The notes under the pieces are model-generated. The model did no database searches. It was not told where the DNA came from and worked only from the letters and a program-made list of their open reading frames with translations. From Sphingomonas lacunae (GTDB lineage: Bacteria > Pseudomonadota > Alphaproteobacteria > Sphingomonadales > Sphingomonadaceae): a stretch of 64,000 bases of DNA. The stretch's first letter is position 1, and the number at the start of each line of letters is the position of its first letter. The translations under genes and the position numbers were made by a program. Location: positions 2,480,001 to 2,544,000 of the forward strand of contig NZ_CP053015.1 in assembly GCF_012979535.1 (NCBI RefSeq). Reading direction: 5' to 3'. Shown one piece after another: positions 8,174 to 19,619 of this stretch.

Positions 8174-9310
8174 TTATCGGCGCATGCATTGCCCGGGCGC
8201 CTCGCGCGCGAACTGCTGGCAATTCCATAATGCCCGTTCCAGACCTCGGGCCTCGTCGCGCAGGTAACTGAAGCTCATGGCCGCGCGTGTTGTGTCGTTC
8301 ATCACTTCGCCCGACGGGACGAGTGCCGGATCGGTCCAGCCCATCACTTTGCAATAGCTGCGCGTTCCACACGCCGCCTGGGCCAGAACGGGAAAACTCG
8401 CTGCCGGCTGTGACCGGTCCAGCGTCAGGATGATCGTGTCGCCCAATTGAACATTCCGGCGGGGCAGGATCGTGCTGACAACAGAGTTGACACTGGTTCG
8501 GGGGCCATCCTCCTGGCTGGGGACGATCAAGCCGGCAGCTGTTGCTCCTGCCGCATGGACGGCGGAAAGGGATGCCAACTTGCCAATGACCGGTTCTTGC
8601 CCATTGATCTGGCCGTCATAGGCCCTTGGCGCGCCCCAGCCGCCAGGCCAGCGGAAAAAGAGGTGCGTGCCGACCTGCGCCAGCTTGTCGAGACTGGGGC
8701 TCCAATAGGGGCGGACCCAGTCGGTGTGATAATGGGTGGCGAGGCCGACTTGCGGGAAGGTCGCGCCATTGAGCATGTCGATGGCGATTCCGCGCGCCCG
8801 CTCCCATGCCGCTTCCGACCAACGCCGGTTGAGCGCGCCATCGCAGGTGAAGGTGAACTGGCAACCGGTGGTCCGCTCACTACCTTGAAACACGACGCCG
8901 CAGATACTCTTGGGAAAGGCCGGATGGCGGGCTCGGTTGATAACCACCTGCGCCACAGCCCTCTGGCCATCAGCGTCATCTCCCGCCTCGTAGAGCACTG
9001 CGGCAGCCAGGCAATCGACAGCGCGCGCCGCATTCAGCGTGTCGCCAGTAAAACGAAAGGGCGTCGCTGCGGGAAAACCACCGCTGACGAAAGGCTGCAG
9101 TGCATTGGCAGCCCGGGCATCCTGTGCAGCCAGGTCCATCAGTGCGACTGGCGCAACAATCGGTGGCGGTGCACCGGGTGGCGGGGCATGGCCGAAGCGG
9201 GAGGCGGACGAGCCACTGCCTGCCACCAGACCGATCACCAACCCGATGACCAGGAGCAGGATCAGGATGACGGAAACGGCCCGCCCTTGTCTGCGCCTGC
9301 GAGCGACCAT
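8174..9310 (-). CDS. cell-wall hydrolase, SleB domain
   Basis: Membrane-anchored peptidoglycan hydrolase, 378 aa. A basic N-terminus is followed by one transmembrane helix (about residues 13-31) and a Pro-rich linker. The SleB/Hydrolase_2 domain runs from about residue 92 to 215. Motifs are AVLYEAG (catalytic Glu108), QRAVAQVVINRARHP, and the FTCDG and THYHT segments usual for the family. The catalytic part would face the periplasm. The last about 150 residues are unassigned. The start lies 9 bases past the cysK stop, so the two genes form one minus-strand unit. It may cut wall during growth or division. Confidence 0.87.
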   Translation of the reverse strand: MVARRRRQGRAVSVILILLLVIGLVIGLVAGSGSSASRFGHAPPPGAPPPIVAPVALMDLAAQDARAANALQPFVSGGFPAATPFRFTGDTLNAARAVDCLAAAVLYEAGDDADGQRAVAQVVINRARHPAFPKSICGVVFQGSERTTGCQFTFTCDGALNRRWSEAAWERARGIAIDMLNGATFPQVGLATHYHTDWVRPYWSPSLDKLAQVGTHLFFRWPGGWGAPRAYDGQINGQEPVIGKLASLSAVHAAGATAAGLIVPSQEDGPRTSVNSVVSTILPRRNVQLGDTIILTLDRSQPAASFPVLAQAACGTRSYCKVMGWTDPALVPSGEVMNDTTRAAMSFSYLRDEARGLERALWNCQQFAREAPGQCMRR

Positions 9311-9319
9311 GACCGACCG

Positions 9320-10240
9320 TCAGAGTTCCGGCAAAAAGTCCGGTACCGACAAATAGCGTTCGCCTGTGTCATAATTGAAGCCCAGGAAGCGGGTGCCAGA
9401 GGGAAAGTCATCCAACTTCTGGCTTATGGCAGACAGGGTCGCGCCCGAGGAAATGCCAACCAGAACGCCTTCCTCGCGGGCACTGCGGCGGGCAAATTCC
9501 TTGGCGTCATTGGGGTCAACTTGCACGACACCGTCAAGCAGGGCGGTGTGCAGATTGGCCGGGATGAAGCCCGCACCAATGCCCTGAATGGCATGGGGAC
9601 CGGGCGCACCGCCAGAGATAACGGGAGACAATGTCGGCTCCACGGCAAACACCTTGAGCGCAGGCCAGTGCTTTTTCAGTTCTTGCGCCGTGCCGGTGAT
9701 ATGACCACCGGTGCCGACTCCGGTGACCAGCACGTCAATCGGCGCATCGGCAAAGTCGGCGAGGATTTCCTGTGCGGTCGTGCGGACATGGACGTCAATG
9801 TTGGCCGGATTTTCGAACTGTTGCGGCATCCAGGAACCCGGCGTGGTGGAAACCAGTTCCAAAGCGCGCTCGATGGCACCCTTCATGCCCTTTTCACGCG
9901 GCGTCAGGTCAAAGCTCGCGCCGTAGGCCAGCATCAGGCGCCGCCGTTCAAGCGACATGGATTCGGGCATGACAAGGATCAGCTTGTAGCCCTTGACCGC
10001 CGCAACCATCGCTAGGCCGATACCGGTGTTTCCGCTGGTCGGTTCGATGATTGTCCCGCCCGGCTTGAGGTGGCCGTCGCGTTCAGCCGCCTCTATCATC
10101 GCCAGGGCAATTCTGTCCTTGATCGATCCACCAGGGTTCGACCGCTCCGACTTGATCCATACTTCGGCGGAACCGAACAGCCGCTGCATACGGATATGCG
10201 CGCTGTTGCCGATGGTATCGAGGATGGTGTTGGCTTTCAC
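9320..10240 (-). CDS. cysK: cysteine synthase A
   Basis: O-acetylserine sulfhydrylase, PLP enzyme making cysteine from O-acetylserine and sulfide. Lys41 in NPGGSIKDR binds PLP, TSGNTG at 68-73 binds the substrate carboxylate, and [11 protein letters not shown] binds the cofactor phosphate. The 306-aa length is standard for CysK/CysM. The start is GTG at 10240; the upstream ATG frame closes immediately. The downstream SleB hydrolase is co-transcribed. A site with some likeness to an iron-type operator lies in the upstream gap at 10291-10308. Confidence 0.94.
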   Translation of the reverse strand: MKANTILDTIGNSAHIRMQRLFGSAEVWIKSERSNPGGSIKDRIALAMIEAAERDGHLKPGGTIIEPTSGNTGIGLAMVAAVKGYKLILVMPESMSLERRRLMLAYGASFDLTPREKGMKGAIERALELVSTTPGSWMPQQFENPANIDVHVRTTAQEILADFADAPIDVLVTGVGTGGHITGTAQELKKHWPALKVFAVEPTLSPVISGGAPGPHAIQGIGAGFIPANLHTALLDGVVQVDPNDAKEFARRSAREEGVLVGISSGATLSAISQKLDDFPSGTRFLGFNYDTGERYLSVPDFLPEL

Positions 10241-10374
10241 GATGATGTTCCCATGGTCTGTGGCCCTTCTTTGGGCTCTGAGGGGGTAGATGCTAATCGC
10301 AATGATACTACTTTGGTCTTCGCTTCGGATTTGGCAAGCGGAACGCTGGTTTGATCTGAAAAAGCAGCCTTTGG

Positions 10375-11631
10375 TCAGACGAGCTTATTAGGCGGGTCAA
10401 ATGTTCGGGCCTGCCGCAGTTCAGGGAACAGGCCGGCCCAGATCAGGGTGATGGCGATCGCCCCGGCGCCGCCGACCACAACAGCACCAACAGGGCCGAT
10501 CAAAGCGGCAAGCAATCCACTTTCGGCCTCTCCCAACTCGTTGGAGGCTGAAATGGTCAATTGCGACACGGCGCTTACCCGGCCACGCATCTCATCGGGC
10601 GTGTGAAGCTGGATCAGCGACTGACGGACATAGACGGATATCATGTCCGCAGCGCCAGCGACGGTCAGAGCCCCTACACTGAGCCAAAAATTGGTGGACA
10701 GGCCAAATGTCACAACGGCCAGGCCGAAAATAACCACTGCCGCCAGCATTTTGAGGCCGACTTCCTGCTTCATCGGCCGGAAGGAGAGGAAAATCGCGAC
10801 TGCCGCCGCGCCTATGCCCATGCTGGCGGCAAGCAGGCCTAGGCCGTCTGCGCCAACCTGCAATATATCACGGGCAAAAACCGGGAGGAGGGCGGTCGAT
10901 CCAGCGAGCAGTACGGCAAACAGATCCAGCGTGATGGTCGACAACACCAGGCGGTTTTGTCGTACGTAGCGGAATCCCTCGGCGATTCTGTGCAATGGTC
11001 GCTGGTCCGTTTGGACCGGCGGTTGTGGCACGGTACCGATCATCCCGATCGCCGCGAGCGCGATAAGGAACAGTCCACAGCTGAATCCATAAGCCAGATC
11101 GGGATGAATGGCATAAAGCACCCCGGCAAGACTGGGCCCGCCGATGCTACCCACCTGCCAGGCACTGGAACTCAAGGCAATCGCGGTGGGAAGGCTTTCG
11201 CGCGGGACAAGGTTCGGTGCGAGCGCCGAATAGGCTGGTCCTGAAAATGCCCGCGAAACACCGATCAGCACAGCCGCGACAAACAGCGCCGGCAGACTCA
11301 ACTGCTCGAACCAGGTCAGTCCCCCCAAATAAAGGGTGGTGAACAAAAGCAATGCGGTTGTCGCTTGGGCTATCCGGCGCCGGTCAATCGTGTCGGCGAC
11401 CAAACCGACCAAAGGTGTCAGCAGGAAAAGAGGGACAAATTGGGCCAGTCCGATCATGCCCAGCAGAAATGCGGATGTGCTCACATCCATCGTTTCCCGG
11501 GCAAGATTATAGACCTGCCAGCCGAGGATCAGCGTCATCCCGGTCTGGGCAATGGTATTGCACAGTCGGGCGATGAAATAAGCACGAAAAGCGGGGATGA
11601 GCAGGGGGTGCGAAACTGTCTGGCCTGTCAT
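10375..11631 (-). CDS. MFS exporter, EntS/MFS_3-like
   Basis: Major-facilitator transporter, 418 aa, about twelve membrane segments. The N-terminus ([19 protein letters not shown]...) and the loop [10 protein letters not shown] between helices 2 and 3 fit the MFS_3 branch that includes the enterobactin exporter EntS and uncharacterised drug exporters. The ATG overlaps the stop of the upstream aspartyl beta-hydroxylase-like gene (ATGA), so the two are translated together. The pair might modify and export a compound, but neither substrate is known. No siderophore synthesis gene is in the window. Confidence 0.87.
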   Translation of the reverse strand: MTGQTVSHPLLIPAFRAYFIARLCNTIAQTGMTLILGWQVYNLARETMDVSTSAFLLGMIGLAQFVPLFLLTPLVGLVADTIDRRRIAQATTALLLFTTLYLGGLTWFEQLSLPALFVAAVLIGVSRAFSGPAYSALAPNLVPRESLPTAIALSSSAWQVGSIGGPSLAGVLYAIHPDLAYGFSCGLFLIALAAIGMIGTVPQPPVQTDQRPLHRIAEGFRYVRQNRLVLSTITLDLFAVLLAGSTALLPVFARDILQVGADGLGLLAASMGIGAAAVAIFLSFRPMKQEVGLKMLAAVVIFGLAVVTFGLSTNFWLSVGALTVAGAADMISVYVRQSLIQLHTPDEMRGRVSAVSQLTISASNELGEAESGLLAALIGPVGAVVVGGAGAIAITLIWAGLFPELRQARTFDPPNKLV

Positions 11632-12800
11632 TCCTGTTCCTTGCCGCGTTCCGGATCAATCTGGTCTATCGCAGCAAACAATGTGGCGAGTTGGTGCCGG
11701 TCATCCTCTGGAATCTCCGGTCGCCATATCTCAAACAGCAGGATCGTCCGGTCGCTGCTGCCCCGATTCCAAGCTTCATGTTCGACGCTGTCGTCAAATA
11801 TCAGCATCTTGCCGAAATGCCATGACCGAGTTTCATGGCCACAGCGCAAGGCACACCCTTCCGGCGCAATGAGAGGCAGATGGCATATGAGGCGGGTATT
11901 GAGCAGGCCGTGGTGGGCGGTGATATGTGTGCCCGGCTTCAACCGGGAATAGAGAGCCATCGGCGACCGGCCCTCGACATGGGGCAGGGGAGCATCCGCG
12001 AGCGCCGCCATCGTTTGCGGGCAGTGACGCGACAATTCGGTGGGTTGCCCGCCCTGCCACAAATAAGCAGCACCCCAGTTTTCATTCTCCAGCAACGCGC
12101 TGCTGGACGCCGGGCGGTCGGCACCGCGGCGGATATAAGGTGCGAATGGTTGGTCACTGCGCTCCAGCAACGCCAAAAATTCGTCACGCAATGCCTCGGC
12201 TTGCGCCTCCAGACCGGCAACCCAATCAAATTCTTGCCGTTCGTAGAAGCAGCGCTGGGGCAGGCCGGGGTAGTAAAACATGCTGGGCTGCTGGAGAAAA
12301 ATCTCCGACCGGCCATACAAAAGGTCAATCGCGTGCCGAAGCGCAGGACTGCCGCCGACACCCACGCCGGTGCCATCAAGCGCAGCGGCAAACTCCTCGG
12401 CAAGCCGCCTCTGAGACTGTTCGCAAAAACTCTGGGCGTGGGCCAGCCCGGCATGCAGCGCCTGCGGCACCTGGCTGTTGCTCGCCTGATTGAGCGCCGC
12501 GCGGTACCAGCTGGCGGCTGAGCGCACATCACCTGTTGCCGCCTTCAACTGGCCCATGGCCAACATGGCGGGGATGTCCCGCCGGTCGCGCTCCAATATG
12601 CGAAGCAGAGCCGACTGTTCACGTGGGCGATCTGCGACCATGGATGCCGCCCTTGCCTCGACCCAGTCAGCCTGCGGTGGCAAAGACACGTCGCGATGGC
12701 GCATTTCGTCGATAAGGCTCAGGCTTCCCGACGGATTACCGGATTGGAGCAGGGCAACAATCTGCTGCAACTGCGGGGAGGATGGGGTGCCACTTGCCAT
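11628..12800 (-). CDS. aspartyl/asparaginyl beta-hydroxylase-domain protein with TPR-like N-terminus
   Basis: Two-part protein of 390 aa. Residues 1-130 are helical repeats of TPR character (SWYRAALNQASN). The C-terminal part (about 180-365) is an Fe(II)/2-oxoglutarate dioxygenase of the Asp/Asn beta-hydroxylase family. HITAHHGLLNTRLICHLPL carries the first metal His and the oxoglutarate Arg, and FDDSVEHEAWN the second metal His. Such enzymes hydroxylate Asp or Asn side chains; bacterial targets are mostly unknown, and lipid substrates occur in the LpxO branch. Overlap with the MFS gene suggests a joint task. The ATG at 12800 is the first in frame. Confidence 0.87.
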   Translation of the reverse strand: MASGTPSSPQLQQIVALLQSGNPSGSLSLIDEMRHRDVSLPPQADWVEARAASMVADRPREQSALLRILERDRRDIPAMLAMGQLKAATGDVRSAASWYRAALNQASNSQVPQALHAGLAHAQSFCEQSQRRLAEEFAAALDGTGVGVGGSPALRHAIDLLYGRSEIFLQQPSMFYYPGLPQRCFYERQEFDWVAGLEAQAEALRDEFLALLERSDQPFAPYIRRGADRPASSSALLENENWGAAYLWQGGQPTELSRHCPQTMAALADAPLPHVEGRSPMALYSRLKPGTHITAHHGLLNTRLICHLPLIAPEGCALRCGHETRSWHFGKMLIFDDSVEHEAWNRGSSDRTILLFEIWRPEIPEDDRHQLATLFAAIDQIDPERGKEQE

Positions 12801-12871
12801 GGCCCTCGGTTAGACCGGTGGCGGAACGACCGCAACCTTTGTGACGTTGGTTCAACAGGCTGATCCGCCGC

Positions 12872-15154
<2,283 letters not shown>

Positions 15155-15227
15155 GCGCGAACAGTTAGAGAACGCTCCACCTTGGTGCAATGGCTATTCT
15201 GCGGTCAGTGGTAAACAGCAGGACCAG

Positions 15228-16967
15228 TCAGTTGCCGCCTGATGCCCGGTGATTACTGGCGAGCGTGGTACCACCAGGGCCGGGAACAGTTGGCCAGCGG
15301 CCTTGCGCGATCATGGCGCGGCTGTTCGAAACCGAACCCAGCTGCCGCTCATAGATCCACAGATTGCGCAGGACAGTGCCAACATAGGCCCGTGTTTCCC
15401 AGTAGGGGATGGATTCGATGAACAGCAGCGGGTCTCCGTTGTCCCGCACCTCGCTGTTCCACCGGCTGACCGGCGTGGGTCCAGCGTTGTATGCCGCGAT
15501 CACCTTGGGGAGCAGGCCGCCCGTGACCGGATTGTCGCGCAGATGCTCGATATAGGACTGACCAAGCGCCATGTTCACCGACGGGTTCGTAAGGTCACCG
15601 CCCATGGAGCGCAGACCCATCTGGTTCGCAGTCCCCGGCATCACCTGCATCAGGCCAACCGCACCGGCGGGGCTGACAACACGGGCACGAAACTGGGATT
15701 CCTGAAGGGTGTGAGCGAAAACCAGCGCAGGGTTAACCCGCCAACCGCTCGCCGGGGTCCAGTTGGGTGCAGGGAAACGCGCCATGCCACCCGGCCGCAC
15801 ACCGCTGGGTGCATTATGCGCCAGGAACAACTGGGTCTCAGGCAAATTGACCTGTCCGGCGATGGCAACAAGCGCTGCATGGTCTTGTGGCTGACCAATT
15901 CGCGCCTGATATCGCAATGTCTCATCTGCAAGCCGGGTTTCACCAGCTGTCGCAAGGGCAATGGCCGTTCGCACATTGGGCAGTGCGGCAACGCGACGCC
16001 GGGCAGCTTCATCGGCTTCAGTGCCCGCGAGTGACTCTCTCACGCCCAGACTTTCGGCCGCCAGCTGACCATAAAATGTCTCCGGCAGCGAAGCGGCGCG
16101 ACGCAGAGCCGGCTGTGCTTCTTGTGGCAGACCAGCTGCGGTCGCAGAGCGCGCAAACCAGAAATGGCCTGCGGCTTCCAGCTCATCTTCCGTTGCACGG
16201 GTTGCCACATTGCGAAAGGCGATCATGGCAGCGCGATAATCCGCCTCACGCCAGGCGGCGAGACCCTGCGTCCAGTCAGCCTGTGCCACCCATTCGCCAG
16301 CACCATTCTGGGCCAGAGCGGCAACCCGGCGAGCATTGGTGACGTCATTCTCGATGTAATAGGACCAGGCGATCCTCTGCCGCCATTCAGTCAGCGTTGC
16401 CGGGGCAAGTCTGGTTTCTGCCGCAAGCAGCAGCGATTCGGCTCCGGCGGGATCATCAGCGGTGATCCGTGCCTGAATTTGGCGGCCAAGATTGCCGAGC
16501 ATCGGATCGGCCACCGAGCGCGGATTACCCCGTCGAGGCGAGGAACCAGCCCAGCCGAGGCGTTGCAGACCCGGCAGGGATGGCAAATCGGTGATGCCTC
16601 GCCGCTGCGCCAGGCTGGCCAGGCGGCTGGCTTGGGGCAAGGTAGGCGCTTCGTTGAGCAAGGCACGCAATTCGGACGGCTCAGCACGGGGGCTGGATGG
16701 TGCCAACAGATATTCGGCACGGGCAAATGCCGCCAACTGGCGGTCGCGCATGGCCTCAATCTGGGCCCGGGCAAGGTCCCACCGACCTGTGCGAATGGAA
16801 GACAAGGCATCGGCCAGGCTCACTGTCCCATTGACCGTGACGCCCGGAGACTGGGGCCCGGTTACCGCTGTCACCGCATCATCACCATTGGCAAAGGCCG
16901 GGACCGGCGCAAACAGCAAGGCACCGGAAAGCAACAGCGAGGGAAGGGCAAACTTGGCAATCATCAT
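15228..16967 (-). CDS. soluble lytic murein transglycosylase (SLT)
   Basis: Periplasmic enzyme cleaving the glycan strands of peptidoglycan to 1,6-anhydro ends. A Sec signal occupies residues 1-26 (cut after APVPAFA). A long helical superhelix precedes the catalytic SLT domain (about 408-545). The catalytic Glu423 is in TLQESQF, followed by SPAGAVGLMQVMPGTA and AAYNAGP, the full set of family motifs. Length 579 aa fits Slt70-like enzymes. The ATG overlaps the stop of the preceding glycosylase-like gene (two adjacent ATG codons at 16967 and 16964), so the two are coupled. Confidence 0.93.
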   Translation of the reverse strand: MMIAKFALPSLLLSGALLFAPVPAFANGDDAVTAVTGPQSPGVTVNGTVSLADALSSIRTGRWDLARAQIEAMRDRQLAAFARAEYLLAPSSPRAEPSELRALLNEAPTLPQASRLASLAQRRGITDLPSLPGLQRLGWAGSSPRRGNPRSVADPMLGNLGRQIQARITADDPAGAESLLLAAETRLAPATLTEWRQRIAWSYYIENDVTNARRVAALAQNGAGEWVAQADWTQGLAAWREADYRAAMIAFRNVATRATEDELEAAGHFWFARSATAAGLPQEAQPALRRAASLPETFYGQLAAESLGVRESLAGTEADEAARRRVAALPNVRTAIALATAGETRLADETLRYQARIGQPQDHAALVAIAGQVNLPETQLFLAHNAPSGVRPGGMARFPAPNWTPASGWRVNPALVFAHTLQESQFRARVVSPAGAVGLMQVMPGTANQMGLRSMGGDLTNPSVNMALGQSYIEHLRDNPVTGGLLPKVIAAYNAGPTPVSRWNSEVRDNGDPLLFIESIPYWETRAYVGTVLRNLWIYERQLGSVSNSRAMIAQGRWPTVPGPGGTTLASNHRASGGN

Positions 16968-17767
16968 GTCAGCGTCGGCTCCTTCAGGGGCTTCAAGGCT
17001 GTCCAGGCTGGCCGTTTCAGCAGGGGCTGCTTCAACAGAAGGCGTGGATGGTGGATGGCAATGGCCGCCCTCATGCCGCCCGAAAGGTTAATTTGTCGTT
17101 GACCAAGGCCATCCGGCGGCACCACGTCCCCGGTCAAAAGACTACAACTCTGTTGCCCGAACAGCAGCAGATGACGAGGCCGCGCGATAGCGATGTGGTG
17201 CCGCGCGATCGAAAGCAGTTCGTCTGCCTCGGGCCCGGCAAGACGACCGGCGGGAGGGCGCGTAAAAGCGATGCTGGCGATTCGCACCAGATTGCGATCC
17301 AGTCCAATCGCGGAGAGCATCGCATCGACAAGCCGCCCCTGGACGCCTGAAAACAATCGGCCCTGCTCAAGGTCCAACTCATCTGGCGTGTCTGAAAGGA
17401 TCATTAGCGGCGCATCCACCGGTCCATGCGGCAGGACAGGAGGACCGGACCACAAGGCACCGGGCAGCGGAGACCCGGAGGCGAGCCAATGATCAAAAGC
17501 CTCAAGGTCACCGGGCATGGCCAATGGAGGCGATGCCTCCCTGGCTGTTGGTGCGTCAGCCATCACCGCATTGCTGTTGGCCCGGACACGCTGTCCGGCG
17601 TCGTTCAGCGCAGCGGCAGGCCGCTGTTGTCCAGGTCCGGCATCGGCACCAGCGCGTGGGGCGGGGGATAGCCAGTCCGTGGCTCTATCGCTCACAGCAT
17701 CCAGCACGCCGGCCTTTGTCCACCAGTCCAGATAGCTCGAAATTGCGGAAGATTGTTCCCCGATCAT
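16964..17767 (-). CDS. uracil-DNA-glycosylase-superfamily protein, degenerate
   Basis: 267-aa protein whose C-terminal two thirds resembles the family 4/5 uracil-DNA-glycosylase fold. A motif corresponding to GEAPG appears as LSDTPDELD. RLFSGVQGRLVDAMLSAIGL matches the next conserved segment, RPRHLLLFGQQS a beta strand, and the end is HHPRLLLKQPLLKRPAW, like the usual HP-x-x-L motif. The iron-sulfur cysteines of family 4 are absent and motif 1 is altered. It may be inactive or act on another base or substrate. The N-terminal 80 residues are low-complexity Ala/Pro. It is coupled to the lytic transglycosylase gene. Confidence 0.68.
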   Translation of the reverse strand: MIGEQSSAISSYLDWWTKAGVLDAVSDRATDWLSPAPRAGADAGPGQQRPAAALNDAGQRVRANSNAVMADAPTAREASPPLAMPGDLEAFDHWLASGSPLPGALWSGPPVLPHGPVDAPLMILSDTPDELDLEQGRLFSGVQGRLVDAMLSAIGLDRNLVRIASIAFTRPPAGRLAGPEADELLSIARHHIAIARPRHLLLFGQQSCSLLTGDVVPPDGLGQRQINLSGGMRAAIAIHHPRLLLKQPLLKRPAWTALKPLKEPTLT

Positions 17768-17788
17768 GGGTTAAACGCAAACAGCCAG

Positions 17789-17804
17789 TTGACGTTCAGG
17801 TCAA
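17789..17804. promoter_or_regulatory. putative MerR/LiuR-type site upstream of ETF-QO
   Basis: TTGACGTTCAGGTCAA has inverted ends TTGAC and GTCAA and shares TTGACGTTCA with the operator in the MerR promoter at 5709. It lies between divergent genes, 95 bases before the ETF-ubiquinone oxidoreductase ATG and 22 bases before the glycosylase-like gene. Shared control by the 5.7-kb regulator is inferred. Confidence 0.4.
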
Positions 17805-17898
17805 TTGGCGGGCATCGGCATTTCCGACAGGATGAGTTTGACACGCGCTGACATGAGTCATGACCGCGTCACACAGCGAACGAGGGTAGGAGTCCGCC

Positions 17899-19560
17899 AT
17901 GAGCGAACGTGAATCAATGCCTTATGACGTGGTCATCGTCGGTGCTGGGCCGGCTGGCCTATCAGCAGCTATCCGCTTGAAACAAAAGGCGGGCGAAGCT
18001 GGCAAGGACGTCAGCGTCTGCGTGATTGAAAAAGGCTCGGAAGTTGGCGCGCATATTTTGTCGGGTGCTGTCATCGATCCCAAGGCGCTCGACGAACTCC
18101 TGCCTGAATGGAGGGATTCGGGCTGTCCGCTGGCGGCGACTCCGGTAACCGAGAATCACCACTGGATTCTCACCGAAAAGAAGAAGATCGACTTCCCGCA
18201 TTTCCTGCTGCCGTCGTTCATGAACAACCATGGCACCTACACCGGCAGCCTTGGCAGCCTGTGTCGCTGGCTGGCGGAGCAGGCCGAGGGACTAGGGGTC
18301 GAGATTTTCCCCGGTTTTGCGGCTGCCGAAGTCCTCTATGATGAAGCTGGCGCCGTGCGCGGTGTTGCTACCGGCGACATGGGCGTGACGCGGGATGGTG
18401 AGCAAGGGCCCGATTATCAGCCCGGTATGGAGCTTCATGCACGCTATACCTTGTTTGCAGAAGGTGCGCGGGGGCATCTGACCAAGCAGGTCAAGGCCAC
18501 CTATGATCTTGAGGCCGATTGTGACCCACAGGTTTATGGTATCGGTATCAAGGAGTTGTGGGACATTCCTGCCGACAAGCATGAGCCGGGGCGGGTGATC
18601 CACACACAGGGCTGGCCGCTCAATGTTGACAGCCACGCCAACGGTGGTGGTTTCCTTTATCATCAGGCCAACGGTCAGGTCGCCTTGGGCTTCGTCACCT
18701 GGCTCAGCTACAAGAATCCGCACCTCTCGCCCTTCCAGGAAATGCAGCGCTGGAAAACCCATCCAGCGATCAGGGCGATCCTCGAAGGCGGCAAGCGCGT
18801 ATCCTATGGCGCCCGCGCCATTACCGATGGCGGTTTCCAATCAGTGCCCAGGCTGGTCTTCCCCGGCGGCGCGCTGATCGGTTGCTGTGCCGGTTTCCTC
18901 AACGTGCCGCGCATCAAGGGCACGCATACTGCGATGAAATCGGGCATGATGGCGGCCGAAGCTGCGTTTGACGCGGTCATGGCGGATCGTGGCCAGGATG
19001 TTCTCACCACCTATCCGGAAGCCTATGAGGCGAGCTGGGTCTATGAGGAACTGCGCCTGGTTCGCAACACGGTGCCCCTCGTAAAGAAATTTGGCGAAAC
19101 GGCCGGGACCATCCTCGCTGGAACGACCATGTGGGCCGAACATCTCGGCATCAAAATGCCCTTCACCATGAAGCATAAGCCTGACCATGTCGGTATGCTT
19201 CGCGCAGACATCGCACCCAAGATTGACTATCCCAAGCCAGACGGTGTCATCAGCTTTGATCGCCTTTCTTCGGTGTTCCTTTCGAACACCAATCATGGCG
19301 AAGATCAGCCCTGTCACCTCAAACTCGGAGATCCTGATCGCCCGGTCGCCTACAACCTGCCGCTCTATGACGAACCGGCGCAGCGGTATTGCCCGGCTGG
19401 CGTTTATGAGGTCGTCGGCGAGGAGGAGGGCAACCCCCGCTTCCAGATCAACGCGCAGAACTGCGTCCACTGCAAGACCTGCGACATCAAGGACATGACC
19501 CAGAATATAACCTGGGTTTCCCCTGAAGGCGGTGGTGGCCCCAACTATCCGAACATGTGA
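17899..19560 (+). CDS. electron-transfer flavoprotein-ubiquinone oxidoreductase
   Basis: Inner-membrane-associated enzyme that passes electrons from reduced ETF to ubiquinone, linking acyl-CoA dehydrogenases to respiration. Residues 9-30 hold the FAD dinucleotide site (VVIVGAGPAGLSAAIRLK). The central part includes the family segments GAHILSGAVIDP and PRIKGTHTAMKSG. The C-terminal ferredoxin-like part binds one 4Fe-4S cluster through CPAGVYEV and NCVHCKTCDIK. Length 553 aa is usual. ATG 17899 follows GGTAGGAG. A possible LiuR-like site lies upstream. This fits joint use with the acyl-CoA dehydrogenase at 6.3 kb. Confidence 0.96.
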   Translation: MSERESMPYDVVIVGAGPAGLSAAIRLKQKAGEAGKDVSVCVIEKGSEVGAHILSGAVIDPKALDELLPEWRDSGCPLAATPVTENHHWILTEKKKIDFPHFLLPSFMNNHGTYTGSLGSLCRWLAEQAEGLGVEIFPGFAAAEVLYDEAGAVRGVATGDMGVTRDGEQGPDYQPGMELHARYTLFAEGARGHLTKQVKATYDLEADCDPQVYGIGIKELWDIPADKHEPGRVIHTQGWPLNVDSHANGGGFLYHQANGQVALGFVTWLSYKNPHLSPFQEMQRWKTHPAIRAILEGGKRVSYGARAITDGGFQSVPRLVFPGGALIGCCAGFLNVPRIKGTHTAMKSGMMAAEAAFDAVMADRGQDVLTTYPEAYEASWVYEELRLVRNTVPLVKKFGETAGTILAGTTMWAEHLGIKMPFTMKHKPDHVGMLRADIAPKIDYPKPDGVISFDRLSSVFLSNTNHGEDQPCHLKLGDPDRPVAYNLPLYDEPAQRYCPAGVYEVVGEEEGNPRFQINAQNCVHCKTCDIKDMTQNITWVSPEGGGGPNYPNM

Positions 19561-19567
19561 GTCCGAG

Positions 19568-19619
19568 TCCTCCCCGGTAACGGGGAGGGGGACCACCGCA
19601 GGTGGTGGAGGGGCGCGCG
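19568..19619 (+). repeat. left inverted repeat of DUF559 unit
   Basis: Double-hairpin repeat, inner end GGAGGGGCGCGCG directly abutting the nuclease ATG at 19620. The GGAGGGG provides that gene's ribosome-binding site. It begins eight bases after the ETF-QO stop. Confidence 0.8.

Noticed and set aside
8447-10015. A 522-codon open frame on the plus strand
   Set aside because: Covers cysK and the SleB gene in antisense; both of those show full family motifs.
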